Source: Treponema sp. UBA1233 (GTDB lineage Bacteria; Spirochaetota; Spirochaetia; Treponematales; Treponemataceae). Taken from it: a stretch of 45,952 nucleotides of DNA. The notes below the pieces were generated by a model, which was not told where the DNA came from, did no database searches, and saw only the letters and a program-made list of their open reading frames with translations. The DNA lies in contig DBWR01000011.1 of assembly GCA_002309305.1 (NCBI GenBank), forward strand, positions 41,775 through 87,726. The letters run 5' to 3'. The position numbers and the translations under genes are program-made. Shown piece after piece: positions 17,198 to 24,874 of this stretch (the stretch's first letter is position 1; each line of letters opens with the position of its first letter).

Positions 17198-17283
17198 TTT
17201 GGTCTGGAATGGCAGTATTAAATTGATTTTTTACCCCATTTGTGAGAAACTGGGAATAACTTGATGCTAGATAAGAGGACAGA

Positions 17284-17739
17284 ATGCAGATAAAGAAAAC
17301 AGATGCAAGTGACATAGAAGCTTTGATGGAAATCCGGCTTGAGATGCTGAGGGTTGTAAATGGGCTGGATGAAAATGCGGCCTTTGACAAAATCCTTGTG
17401 GATACCTCGCGCAAATATTTTTTGAACGGAGACCAGACTACGGTTTTTGCAATGGACGGCGACAGGATAGCAGGATGTGCCTCAATAAGTTACATCACGA
17501 TTATGCCAACATTCAGTCATCCCACGGGAAAACGGGCACATTTGATGAACGTATACACACGCAAGGAATACCGCAGGCAGGGTGTTGGCCAGCTGATGGT
17601 CAATTATCTTATTGATGAGGCCAAATCAAAGGGGGCTACCGAAATCAGTCTGGACGCAACCGAGATGGGGCATCCCCTCTACAAGTCACTGGGCTTTAAC
17701 GAAAACCCGGACGCAATGGCAATTGAATTAAAGAAATAA
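17284..17739 (+). CDS. GNAT family N-acetyltransferase
   Basis: This 151-residue GCN5-related acetyltransferase carries the acetyl-CoA pyrophosphate loop RRQGVGQLM in motif A, preceded by the beta4 strand region LMNVYTRKEY. The C-terminal part (HPLYKSLGFNENPDAMAIEL) is the usual motif B. It acetylates an amine; the acceptor cannot be deduced. ATG 17284 has AAGAGGA just upstream. The next gene starts 32 bp after the stop, so the two may share a transcript, but no functional tie is obvious. Confidence 0.85.
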   Translation: MQIKKTDASDIEALMEIRLEMLRVVNGLDENAAFDKILVDTSRKYFLNGDQTTVFAMDGDRIAGCASISYITIMPTFSHPTGKRAHLMNVYTRKEYRRQGVGQLMVNYLIDEAKSKGATEISLDATEMGHPLYKSLGFNENPDAMAIELKK

Positions 17740-17771
17740 AAGCACTAAAATAAATGTAGGCAGGTTGTGAA

Positions 17772-19046
17772 ATGAAAAAGCTGAATCGAGTTGTATTTTT
17801 TTCTGCATTATTTATAGCATGGATTTCATTTACAGGTTGTAAGGGAGAAGTTGAACAGGGACAACAAACTCAGAGCGGACAAAACTCCGCAGAGAAGAAT
17901 TATTTTGATTATGAAAATCAAGATTTTGGCGTCACTATTGTTTCAGAAGAGACCAAAGACGGAAGAAAGCTTTATACCTGGAATTACAAGACAATCGACC
18001 AGAAAGGAAATCAGATTGAATGTTCTTCATTCCTTGAGTACCCGGCTCCGAGCGGAACAGGTAACCAGCAGATTGATGTAGTTGTCATAGACTGCCACGG
18101 AACAATCTTTTCGGATTCCCAGGCTCCATCAAAACAAAAATATCCTGACATCGGTTCATGTAAAATGATAAGTGGAAAAAATGTTCTTATCATCGCACCA
18201 GATTATATAGGATACGGAGCTAGTTCGTCCAAAGAACATCCTTACATGATTGCTGACTTAAATGCAAGGACGATTATTGACGCGGCTTTGAGTGCATTAA
18301 AGAATAAGTCAACATTCAAGTTTGATTTGAAAAATGGATGCCAGACGGTAATCAGTGGATTTTCTCAGGGCGGACAGACTTCACTTGCAACATTCAGGGC
18401 CATTCAAGATAAAATTCCTTCAGAACTAGAAAACCTAATCAACGTAGAAAAATGTTATAGCGGAGCGGGACCTTATGATTTGGTAGCCACAATGAACACC
18501 TACCTGGAAGAATGGGATGATGCTATCTCTCCGCTGATCTATCTTGTGGTAAAGGGAGTTTTGAGTGCAGAATACGATTTTCTTAAGGACTACACCATAG
18601 AAGACTTTATGACTCAAGAATTTTTGGATTCAAATCTACGTCAGGGAATTGATGCAAAAAATATAACCATGTCTTCCATAGCAAGCGATCCGACATTGGG
18701 TTCTGAGTATTTGAAATTCAGGGATAAAACAAAACTTTTGACCCCAGAAGCCCTGAATCCTGAATCTTCGGTCAACAAGGCTCTTAAAAAGGCACTTGCA
18801 TTGAATAATCTTTCCACCGGCTGGACGGTAAAAAAAGATTTATACATCTACCACCACACAAAGGACGACATGGTTCCATTTGTAAACTACACAAACATCA
18901 TGAATGGAATCGGAAAGCCATCATTTGTAACCAGCTGTGCTGATACAACAGAAATTACAATAAATCCATCTAATCCAGCTGATTTTATACACGGTAAAAG
19001 TTCTAATGTATTCCATAATGTAATTCGACAGGAACTTGGACAGTAA
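17772..19046 (+). CDS. Lipoprotein alpha/beta-hydrolase
   Basis: This 424-residue protein has a lipoprotein signal (lipobox FTGC, Cys23) and a large alpha/beta-hydrolase domain. The nucleophile is Ser198 in SGFSQGGQTS. An Asp in HHTKDDMVPF and a His in DFIHGKS complete a plausible triad. IAPDYIGYGASSSKEHPY resembles the secretory lipase/prolyl-peptidase-like group, which includes LIP-type lipases. It is probably anchored to a membrane leaflet and acts on lipids, esters or peptides outside the cytoplasm. It is tail to tail with the cyclase at 19068. The family fit is good; the substrate is unknown. Confidence 0.75.
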   Translation: MKKLNRVVFFSALFIAWISFTGCKGEVEQGQQTQSGQNSAEKNYFDYENQDFGVTIVSEETKDGRKLYTWNYKTIDQKGNQIECSSFLEYPAPSGTGNQQIDVVVIDCHGTIFSDSQAPSKQKYPDIGSCKMISGKNVLIIAPDYIGYGASSSKEHPYMIADLNARTIIDAALSALKNKSTFKFDLKNGCQTVISGFSQGGQTSLATFRAIQDKIPSELENLINVEKCYSGAGPYDLVATMNTYLEEWDDAISPLIYLVVKGVLSAEYDFLKDYTIEDFMTQEFLDSNLRQGIDAKNITMSSIASDPTLGSEYLKFRDKTKLLTPEALNPESSVNKALKKALALNNLSTGWTVKKDLYIYHHTKDDMVPFVNYTNIMNGIGKPSFVTSCADTTEITINPSNPADFIHGKSSNVFHNVIRQELGQ

Positions 19047-19067
19047 AAGTTTGGAAATTTAAACTCT

Positions 19068-20492
19068 CTAGACCAGGAAATAACCGTTCCTCACGCCCTT
19101 GCCCTTTAGTTCAACTGGGATTGGGCCCTGGAATTGGAATGCATCCTTTGCCTGATCATAGACGCTTTCTGAAACATGTATCCTCATGGATTCCCCGGAG
19201 CTTTCCATACGGCTTGCGACATTAACGGTATCACCCCAAACGTCGTAAATGAATTTGGTTTTACCAATTACACCAGCCACAAGATTTCCTGAGTTGATTC
19301 CAACACGAATCTGAACCTTTTGCTTTGAAGTCAAATTGAATTTCCGCACATCCTCAAGAAGTCCCATGGCAAAGTGTATCATCTTTACGGCACCGTCATT
19401 ACCCGGCTCATCCGAAAGTCCGGATACAGCCATATACGCGTCCCCTATGGTCTTGATTTTTTCTATTCCCTCTCTTGCGGCTCTTTCGTCAAAAAGCGAT
19501 GTCATTCCGTTGAGCATGGTGACCGTTTCCTCTGCAGTCATGCCTCCACTCATTTTCGTAAAGCCAACGATATCCGTAAAGAGCACGGTTGCATTGGGAT
19601 ACTTTTGTGAAATAGTCTTGCCCGGATGTTCGGTTAATTCCTTGGCCACTGGTTCCGGCAAAATGTTCAATAGAAGACGTTCAGCCTTTTCGTTGGCAAT
19701 CCTGAGCTCGTGTGTCCTTTCGTCTACAGTTATCTCAAGTTCCTTCTGATATTTTTCCATCATCTCGATTTCAAGCTTGTGGGCACGTTCAACTGTCTTG
19801 TTCAAATCGTAAATCTCAAAGATGTAAAGCAGAATCGCCATGTCAACGGTTGTAAGAGAACCAAGCGGAAGACCAGGGGTTTTGAGCTGCACGACGGAAG
19901 CTCCCAAAACGGAGATGAGCACAAACACCATCAGAAGAAAATTAAATCTGGGAAGTTTTTTATGGTGTACAAAAAGGCCTATCATAATCGACAGAATTGC
20001 AAGCAGTGGTGATGCATAGTTTAGATATCTTTCCCAGGTCCTGATGTAATGGTTGGTATTGTCCAAAGGATAATATACGCCTGTCCATTCCGCCGCAATA
20101 AGAATTGCAAAGCCTATCAGGACAAAGACATCAACTGAGCGGAAGATAATGGGAATGGGGTTTATCGTACCATCATGATGCCTGATCAAAGCCTTTATGT
20201 ATAGGTTGAACGAGAAAATGGCGCAGAGGCAAAATAAGCTGTCGCAGAATTTGGATATCCTTGCCATCCAGTAAGCAAATTGTCCCGGTTCCCCCTCATA
20301 AGCATGGGAAACATAAATTGCCAAAATAAGTAGAAAGGAACTTACTTCCAGCATAAAAACCGCAGCTTTTCTGGAGCGGGAAATATTTGATGTGACAAGA
20401 ACCATGACAGCCAGTATCACACACATTCCACCCAAAAAAATTAGGATGTCCAAAAGGTTGTTTCTAAAAAAATCTAAATAAGCATTCAACAT
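19068..20492 (-). CDS. 7-TM class III nucleotide cyclase with signalling helix
   Basis: A 474-residue protein (from ATG 20492): seven hydrophobic helices (about 15-240), a signalling coiled coil (TVERAHKLEIEMMEKYQK on to RLLLNILPEPVAKELTEH) and a class III cyclase domain (about 300-474). The metal Asp residues are in LFTDIVGFT and IKTIGDAYMAV. The region YDVWGDTVNVASRMES carries the transition-state Asn and Arg. The helix-plus-NILP linker is typical of cyclases controlled by an N-terminal receptor. The longer frame to 20579 was rejected: TATAAT with a TTGAAG -35 sits between 20505 and 20533, 12 nt before ATG 20492. Overall layout differs from the HAMP cyclase at 11696, so the two read different signals. 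Confidence 0.85.
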   Translation of the reverse strand: MLNAYLDFFRNNLLDILIFLGGMCVILAVMVLVTSNISRSRKAAVFMLEVSSFLLILAIYVSHAYEGEPGQFAYWMARISKFCDSLFCLCAIFSFNLYIKALIRHHDGTINPIPIIFRSVDVFVLIGFAILIAAEWTGVYYPLDNTNHYIRTWERYLNYASPLLAILSIMIGLFVHHKKLPRFNFLLMVFVLISVLGASVVQLKTPGLPLGSLTTVDMAILLYIFEIYDLNKTVERAHKLEIEMMEKYQKELEITVDERTHELRIANEKAERLLLNILPEPVAKELTEHPGKTISQKYPNATVLFTDIVGFTKMSGGMTAEETVTMLNGMTSLFDERAAREGIEKIKTIGDAYMAVSGLSDEPGNDGAVKMIHFAMGLLEDVRKFNLTSKQKVQIRVGINSGNLVAGVIGKTKFIYDVWGDTVNVASRMESSGESMRIHVSESVYDQAKDAFQFQGPIPVELKGKGVRNGYFLV

Positions 20493-20504
20493 AAGAGTTA
20501 TTCG

Positions 20505-20533
20505 ATTATATAGCCAATTCTTTATTTCTTCAA
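20505..20533 (-). promoter_or_regulatory. Promoter of the 7-TM cyclase
   Basis: Minus strand: -35 TTGAAG (20528-20533), 17-bp spacer, -10 TATAAT (20505-20510). The leader to ATG 20492 would be only about 6 nt and has no Shine-Dalgarno. Confidence 0.65.
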
Positions 20534-20542
20534 GCAATATAA

Positions 20543-20571
20543 TTGAACAATTCCTTTGTATGTGATAGATT
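20543..20571 (+). promoter_or_regulatory. Promoter of the ZIP transporter (leaderless candidate)
   Basis: Plus strand: -35 TTGAAC (20543-20548), 17-bp spacer, -10 TAGATT (20566-20571), then 6 nt to ATG 20578. The transcription start would fall on the ATG. It is back to back with the cyclase promoter, with 9 bp between the two -35 boxes. Confidence 0.6.
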
Positions 20572-20577
20572 CTTTTC

Positions 20578-21354
20578 ATGAATCTCTTTTATGGTCTTAT
20601 GATACCTCTTTTAGGAACAACACTTGGTTCAGCCTGTGTGTTCTTTATGAAAAAAGAATTGAATCACAAAATTCAGAAACTGCTGCTAGGTTTTGCATCT
20701 GGAGTTATGGTTGCGGCCAGCATATGGTCACTGATTATTCCTGCAATCGATCAGAGTGAGCATCTTGGTAAATTCGCCTTTGTACCGGCTGCTATTGGAA
20801 TCGCGCTTGGAATAATTTTTCTTTTGGTTCTGGACGTCATCATCCCTCACCTTCACGTACATTCAGATACCCAGGAAGGTCCCATATCAAAGCTCAAGAA
20901 AAATACCATGCTTTGTTTTGCAGTAATGCTTCACAACATCCCCGAGGGAATGACAGTTGGTGTTGTCTATGCGGCTCTTTTAGCGGAAGGAAAGGGAATT
21001 TCTCTGGCTGGTGCACTGGCACTTTCAATTGGAATTGCAATACAGAATTTTCCTGAAGGAGCGATTATCTCCATGCCTCTTGCTGGTAGTGGAAACGGTA
21101 AGCTGAAATCATTTTTATACGGAATGCTTAGCGGAATAGTTGAACCGATTGCGGCCGTGGTAACAATACTTTTGACCGCACAAATCATGCCACTGCTTCC
21201 ATACTTCCTGGCCTTTGCGGCTGGTGCCATGCTCTATGTTGTTGTAGAGGAACTGATTCCCGAAGCAAGTGAAGGAGAACACTCCAATAATGGTACGATA
21301 GGTTTCGCCCTGGGCTTTATCCTGATGATGATTCTGGACGTAGCCCTGGGCTGA
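20578..21354 (+). CDS. ZIP family metal transporter (GufA-like)
   Basis: This 258-residue inner-membrane transporter has about eight helices. The metal-site motifs of the ZIP family are intact: MLHNIPEGM in TM4 and IQNFPEGA in TM5, with a His-rich loop (IPHLHVHSD) between TM3 and TM4. ZIP proteins bring zinc and other divalent metals into the cytoplasm; the GufA branch is broad in specificity. The start at 20578 has no ribosome site and lies 6 nt after a -10 box. It ends 4 bp before the convergent MBL gene. Metal-dependent neighbours (cyclase, MBL hydrolase) are suggestive only. Confidence 0.88.
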   Translation: MNLFYGLMIPLLGTTLGSACVFFMKKELNHKIQKLLLGFASGVMVAASIWSLIIPAIDQSEHLGKFAFVPAAIGIALGIIFLLVLDVIIPHLHVHSDTQEGPISKLKKNTMLCFAVMLHNIPEGMTVGVVYAALLAEGKGISLAGALALSIGIAIQNFPEGAIISMPLAGSGNGKLKSFLYGMLSGIVEPIAAVVTILLTAQIMPLLPYFLAFAAGAMLYVVVEELIPEASEGEHSNNGTIGFALGFILMMILDVALG

Positions 21355-21358
21355 TGAA

Positions 21359-22030
21359 TTACTTTGGATTTACTGTAATCGTCTGACCGTATTCAAGGAC
21401 GAGCCTGCCGTTGGGAGTAAAGTTGTCCGACTTTTTGCTGCTGCCCTGGTCATTTTCATGAATAGGAATGCTGAACCTTGCTCCCACCAGATCCGCCACC
21501 TTTGTAGCTTCTACTGCATCCATATTGTACATTCCGTCAATCGGATACATCGCATAGTCAATGTTGTATGACTTCAGGTTATTCATCTGTTCAATCATGG
21601 AAGTATCGCCGGCGTGGTAAATCTTTATTCCGTCAACCGTCACGACATAACCAACACAGTACCGTATGTCATGATTTCTGTTTCCCGCAGGAACCGCTTC
21701 AACAGTAAAGGGACCAAGATTCATCGTTTCATAAGTTCCGTCATGAAGGAAATCCCTGTTGTCCAACTGCTTCCCACCGTCCTTGAGCTTTACCTTGCTG
21801 CATGGCTTGTGGTCCTCATGCTGATGTGTGACAATTATGAAGTCAGCCGGCATAGAATAGTCCCCGTCAGAATAATTCGGATCAATGTATAAAACCGAAC
21901 CGTCCTTTGCTACAACCTTTACCGAAGCATGTCCGATGTAAGTAAGCGTCGTCTTTGCCCCTGCACATGAACAAATTCCCATAAAACAAAACCCCATCAA
22001 TAATGAAATTAAAATCCGTAAACTTTTCAT
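21359..22030 (-). CDS. Exported MBL-fold metal-dependent hydrolase
   Basis: This 223-residue metallo-beta-lactamase-fold protein resembles the UlaG/YtkL group. The metal site is THQHEDHK (HxHxDH pattern), with a further Asp in YHAGDTSMI and a C-terminal His in IPIHEND. The N-terminus (MKSLRILISLLMGFCFMG, then ICSC) is an export signal with a possible spirochaetal lipobox. Cytoplasmic relatives lack this, so an exported form is notable. ATG 22030 was chosen over 22066: it begins the signal sequence and lies 6 nt after a -10 box (22037-22042). The substrate is unknown. Confidence 0.8.
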   Translation of the reverse strand: MKSLRILISLLMGFCFMGICSCAGAKTTLTYIGHASVKVVAKDGSVLYIDPNYSDGDYSMPADFIIVTHQHEDHKPCSKVKLKDGGKQLDNRDFLHDGTYETMNLGPFTVEAVPAGNRNHDIRYCVGYVVTVDGIKIYHAGDTSMIEQMNNLKSYNIDYAMYPIDGMYNMDAVEATKVADLVGARFSIPIHENDQGSSKKSDNFTPNGRLVLEYGQTITVNPK

Positions 22031-22036
22031 ATCAAA

Positions 22037-22066
22037 ATTGTAACAAAGGAAAGTATTATGGGTCAA
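22037..22066 (-). promoter_or_regulatory. Promoter of the MBL-fold gene (leaderless candidate)
   Basis: Minus strand: -35 TTGACC (22061-22066), 18-bp spacer, extended -10 TGTTACAAT with TACAAT at 22037-22042, then 6 nt to ATG 22030. There is no Shine-Dalgarno. Confidence 0.6.
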
Positions 22067-22090
22067 GGGGATTCCCAGAAGAAGCCCTTA

Positions 22091-22119
22091 TTGAAGAAAA
22101 AATTGTTTACATATAGAAT
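22091..22119 (+). promoter_or_regulatory. Promoter of the YD-repeat protein
   Basis: -35 TTGAAG (22091-22096), 17-bp spacer, -10 TAGAAT (22114-22119). The short leader carries AGAGGTTCAGGA before ATG 22139. Confidence 0.65.
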
Positions 22120-22138
22120 AAATCAGAGGTTCAGGAAT

Positions 22139-24862
22139 ATGAAAAGACAAGCCATGGTTTTAAGCTGCCTTTTGTTGAATGTGGGTTTACTGTTTTCCGC
22201 ATCATTCAAGGATCTATCACTCGAAAAGGCAATCAAAGAAAGTGATTTTCGTAAAGAAATGACACTGCTTTCCAAGGACAAGGATTTTGCCTCCGATTAC
22301 AAGGAAAAAAATGCATTGTTCAAATCTTTCTTCAAGTCCATGCCCGAAAAATTTGCCGTACAACCCAGATTCGAATCTAAAAAAGAAAACGCCAAAACCA
22401 TTTATTCATATTGTCTTAGAATTCAGGCTAAAAATTTCATCATTTACCTGAAAGAACCGTCTGTTGACGAAAATGGAATTCATGGTCGTGCAGAATTGCT
22501 TGTCAACGCCACTGAAAAAACAACTTTTAAAAACCCTTTTTTTGTTTTGACCTTCAATGACTTTTACATCCACAGTGACGGAACTATTGAAAGCGGATTA
22601 TCAGACAATGATGGTGAGAATACTTTTTTCCTGAATTATTCAAACTACATCTGGCTTGAGGATGCCCATCTTGAAAAACAAGAAAAAGAATACCTTATAG
22701 TCGCTGAGCGTGTAAGCCACAACATGGACCTAATCAGTGGCGATAAAGAGCTCTACATTGGCAAAACCGTCTTTTCAATGAAGGGAAAAGTCATATCATG
22801 CGAGCCTGTCATCGGGGACCAGACAATCAGTTCCAGCTCCCTGCACTGTGACATTACATTTGGTTCTGTTGCATGGGATGGAATTCATTTTACCGGTGAA
22901 TTCAAAAACATATATTTTCCAGCCCTGGATTTGAATTTTAAAAATGACGAATTCAAATTCAATGTCAATGACGATAAGATTGAAGCCAAACTAAAAGACA
23001 AGAATGCAAGGTTTACGATTTGTGAGTTTCCCTTTAGCGCAGATTCACTTTTGATGGATTCAGACAAACTCATACTCAAAAATGCCGTAATTTACTTTGG
23101 AAACAATTCCAAAAAACTGGGCGACGTAAAAATCTCGCTCGGCAGGAATTACATGAGCTCAAAAGAATTATTTGAAATTCCAACGATTAAGCTTTTTGAA
23201 TGCGATGACCACATAAAGATTCTGGACAATGACGATGTCGTATACGCTTATACCTTTGATGATGAATGGGGACTGCGGCTTTCGTTCAAGACCAAATTTC
23301 CCAACCAAAAGGATTATATCGGACGGTTCAAAGTTAATGTGGATGCGGACGGAAATGTCTGGAGCGGAAGGGACAGTGAAAATACCCACGGAATGAAAAT
23401 TAAATTTGACCAGACGGAATACGTAGCGGGAAATCCATATAAAATTGAAAATGGCCAGCTTTTTGTTGACGATACCAAACTCAGTTTCCCAAAGAACAGC
23501 TGCCTTGAAGAAAGTTCCTGGTACAGTGCCAGCAAAATAAACCAGGACGGTACTCTTCTATTTCCCAATAACGGACAGCCTCGTTTCTTCGATCTGGGAA
23601 CAATCCTTGTAGACTCATCAAGCTTCACAAAGGACGGCTATATTGTCTCAGGCTCACTCCCCTGGACAAACCTTATAGATCTTTCGGGATTTTTCAATTC
23701 ATACACCAGGATAGAAAAACTCTATGTCGGATTTGATGGTCTTGTAAAGGAGCTTGTCATAAAGGAAAATGGTGTTTCTCGCAGTACTGTACTTGAAAGC
23801 GGATGGAGCCTTGAAAGTAAAAAATACTCCATAAAAGTAAACCAGACAAAAAGCAAGGAAGGGGCTCTTTCTCCTGCCGAAGTACTTCTATGTTTTGACG
23901 ACTGCACATTGTACTCACCTGAAAGCCGATATCGCAATGGAATTCCTGTTAAAAACCTTTGCTATCGTCTTAAGGGAAAGTCTATGGATTTTGTCTATGA
24001 TGACGTGGTCCTGCCAGATGATGTTGAGCTCGATTTGAAAAGCGTCTTTGCACGTAAGGCATATAACCCCAAGGATACAATCAGAATATCAGAAAAGGAA
24101 ATTGCGGAAATAAATAAAATCATTGATGATGAATGCAACGAGATAAGCAGGCAGAATCTTTTTACTGTACTTGCAAAATATGAATACGATGAAAAAGGAA
24201 ACGAGGTATTTGAAGCAAAACAGAATGATTCTGGAAAACTCATTGAATACAATCATGAATATGATTCAAAGGGAAACAGAATACTCAGCAAATCCAAGGA
24301 TGACTCAGGTAATCAGCACGAAATACGATATGAATACGACGGACGCGGGCTTTTAACAAAAGCGACCGACAACCGAGGATACTATACACGCTTTGAATAT
24401 GAGGATACGAAAGACGGCTACACGGAGCGATGTTATATCAAAAGACCAGGACAAAACGAGACTTTTGACTCTACAAAAAAATTTGACAAGGCTGGAAATG
24501 TGACAAGCATAATAATCAACAATAGAACAGATACCGAGAAAACGTTCTACGAATATTACAATGGACTTCTTTTCCGCACTTTATATGAATCAAATTTCTA
24601 CGGAACATTGCACCTGCACTCCTACGATGAAAAAGGCAGGCTGATAAAAACTGCGGTAGAATATGGTCAGACGGACAAATGGGACAGGTTCAGGTCAGGC
24701 GGAATCGGTCAACCGATATTCTACAAATACAATGAGCGCGGAGACCTCTGTGCCCAGAAGGGATATGCGTACATCAATTATACGGAGTATGAATATTATT
24801 CCAACGGCAGGATAAAGTCAAAGACTGTTTACACCTACAACTATCCTACCTCGGATATGTAA
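22139..24862 (+). CDS. Large secreted protein with C-terminal YD (RHS-like) repeats
   Basis: This 907-residue protein has a signal peptide (MKRQAMVLSCLLLNVGLLFSAS). Residues of about 40-680 are rich in beta strands, Asp, Asn and Lys, without a family I recognise. From about 680 to 890 there are YD-type repeats: YEYDEKGNEVFEAKQ, HEYDSKGNRILSKSK, YEYDGRGLLTKATD and HSYDEKGRLIKTAVEY. YD repeats in RHS/teneurin proteins form a beta shell that binds carbohydrate or encloses a toxin. Here no toxin domain follows; the protein ends with the repeats. ATG 22139 is preferred over 22058: it follows a good promoter and AGAGG and starts the signal peptide. It is probably periplasmic or surface-exposed. Confidence 0.7.
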   Translation: MKRQAMVLSCLLLNVGLLFSASFKDLSLEKAIKESDFRKEMTLLSKDKDFASDYKEKNALFKSFFKSMPEKFAVQPRFESKKENAKTIYSYCLRIQAKNFIIYLKEPSVDENGIHGRAELLVNATEKTTFKNPFFVLTFNDFYIHSDGTIESGLSDNDGENTFFLNYSNYIWLEDAHLEKQEKEYLIVAERVSHNMDLISGDKELYIGKTVFSMKGKVISCEPVIGDQTISSSSLHCDITFGSVAWDGIHFTGEFKNIYFPALDLNFKNDEFKFNVNDDKIEAKLKDKNARFTICEFPFSADSLLMDSDKLILKNAVIYFGNNSKKLGDVKISLGRNYMSSKELFEIPTIKLFECDDHIKILDNDDVVYAYTFDDEWGLRLSFKTKFPNQKDYIGRFKVNVDADGNVWSGRDSENTHGMKIKFDQTEYVAGNPYKIENGQLFVDDTKLSFPKNSCLEESSWYSASKINQDGTLLFPNNGQPRFFDLGTILVDSSSFTKDGYIVSGSLPWTNLIDLSGFFNSYTRIEKLYVGFDGLVKELVIKENGVSRSTVLESGWSLESKKYSIKVNQTKSKEGALSPAEVLLCFDDCTLYSPESRYRNGIPVKNLCYRLKGKSMDFVYDDVVLPDDVELDLKSVFARKAYNPKDTIRISEKEIAEINKIIDDECNEISRQNLFTVLAKYEYDEKGNEVFEAKQNDSGKLIEYNHEYDSKGNRILSKSKDDSGNQHEIRYEYDGRGLLTKATDNRGYYTRFEYEDTKDGYTERCYIKRPGQNETFDSTKKFDKAGNVTSIIINNRTDTEKTFYEYYNGLLFRTLYESNFYGTLHLHSYDEKGRLIKTAVEYGQTDKWDRFRSGGIGQPIFYKYNERGDLCAQKGYAYINYTEYEYYSNGRIKSKTVYTYNYPTSDM

Positions 24863-24874
24863 TATTCAATCACA

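Larger units (their letters stand above)
16925..17283. other. Gene-free stretch: structured MFS leader and half REP-like element
   Basis: These 359 bases have no convincing gene. The part next to the MFS start holds inverted repeats described separately (16932-16975 and 17048-17061) and a TTTCAA/TTGAAA arm pair near 16999-17019. The part next to the GNAT gene holds a half-length copy of the REP-like palindrome (17161-17197) and an extended -10 TGCTAGATA at 17265-17273. Confidence 0.6.

Noticed and set aside
17139..17414. 91-codon minus-strand frame containing VIPDLIRNP
   Set aside because: The peptide is produced by the REP-like palindrome; the rest is antisense to the GNAT gene.
20493..20579. 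29-residue extension of the 7-TM cyclase
   Set aside because: It runs through the cyclase's own -10 and -35 boxes and the divergent ZIP promoter.
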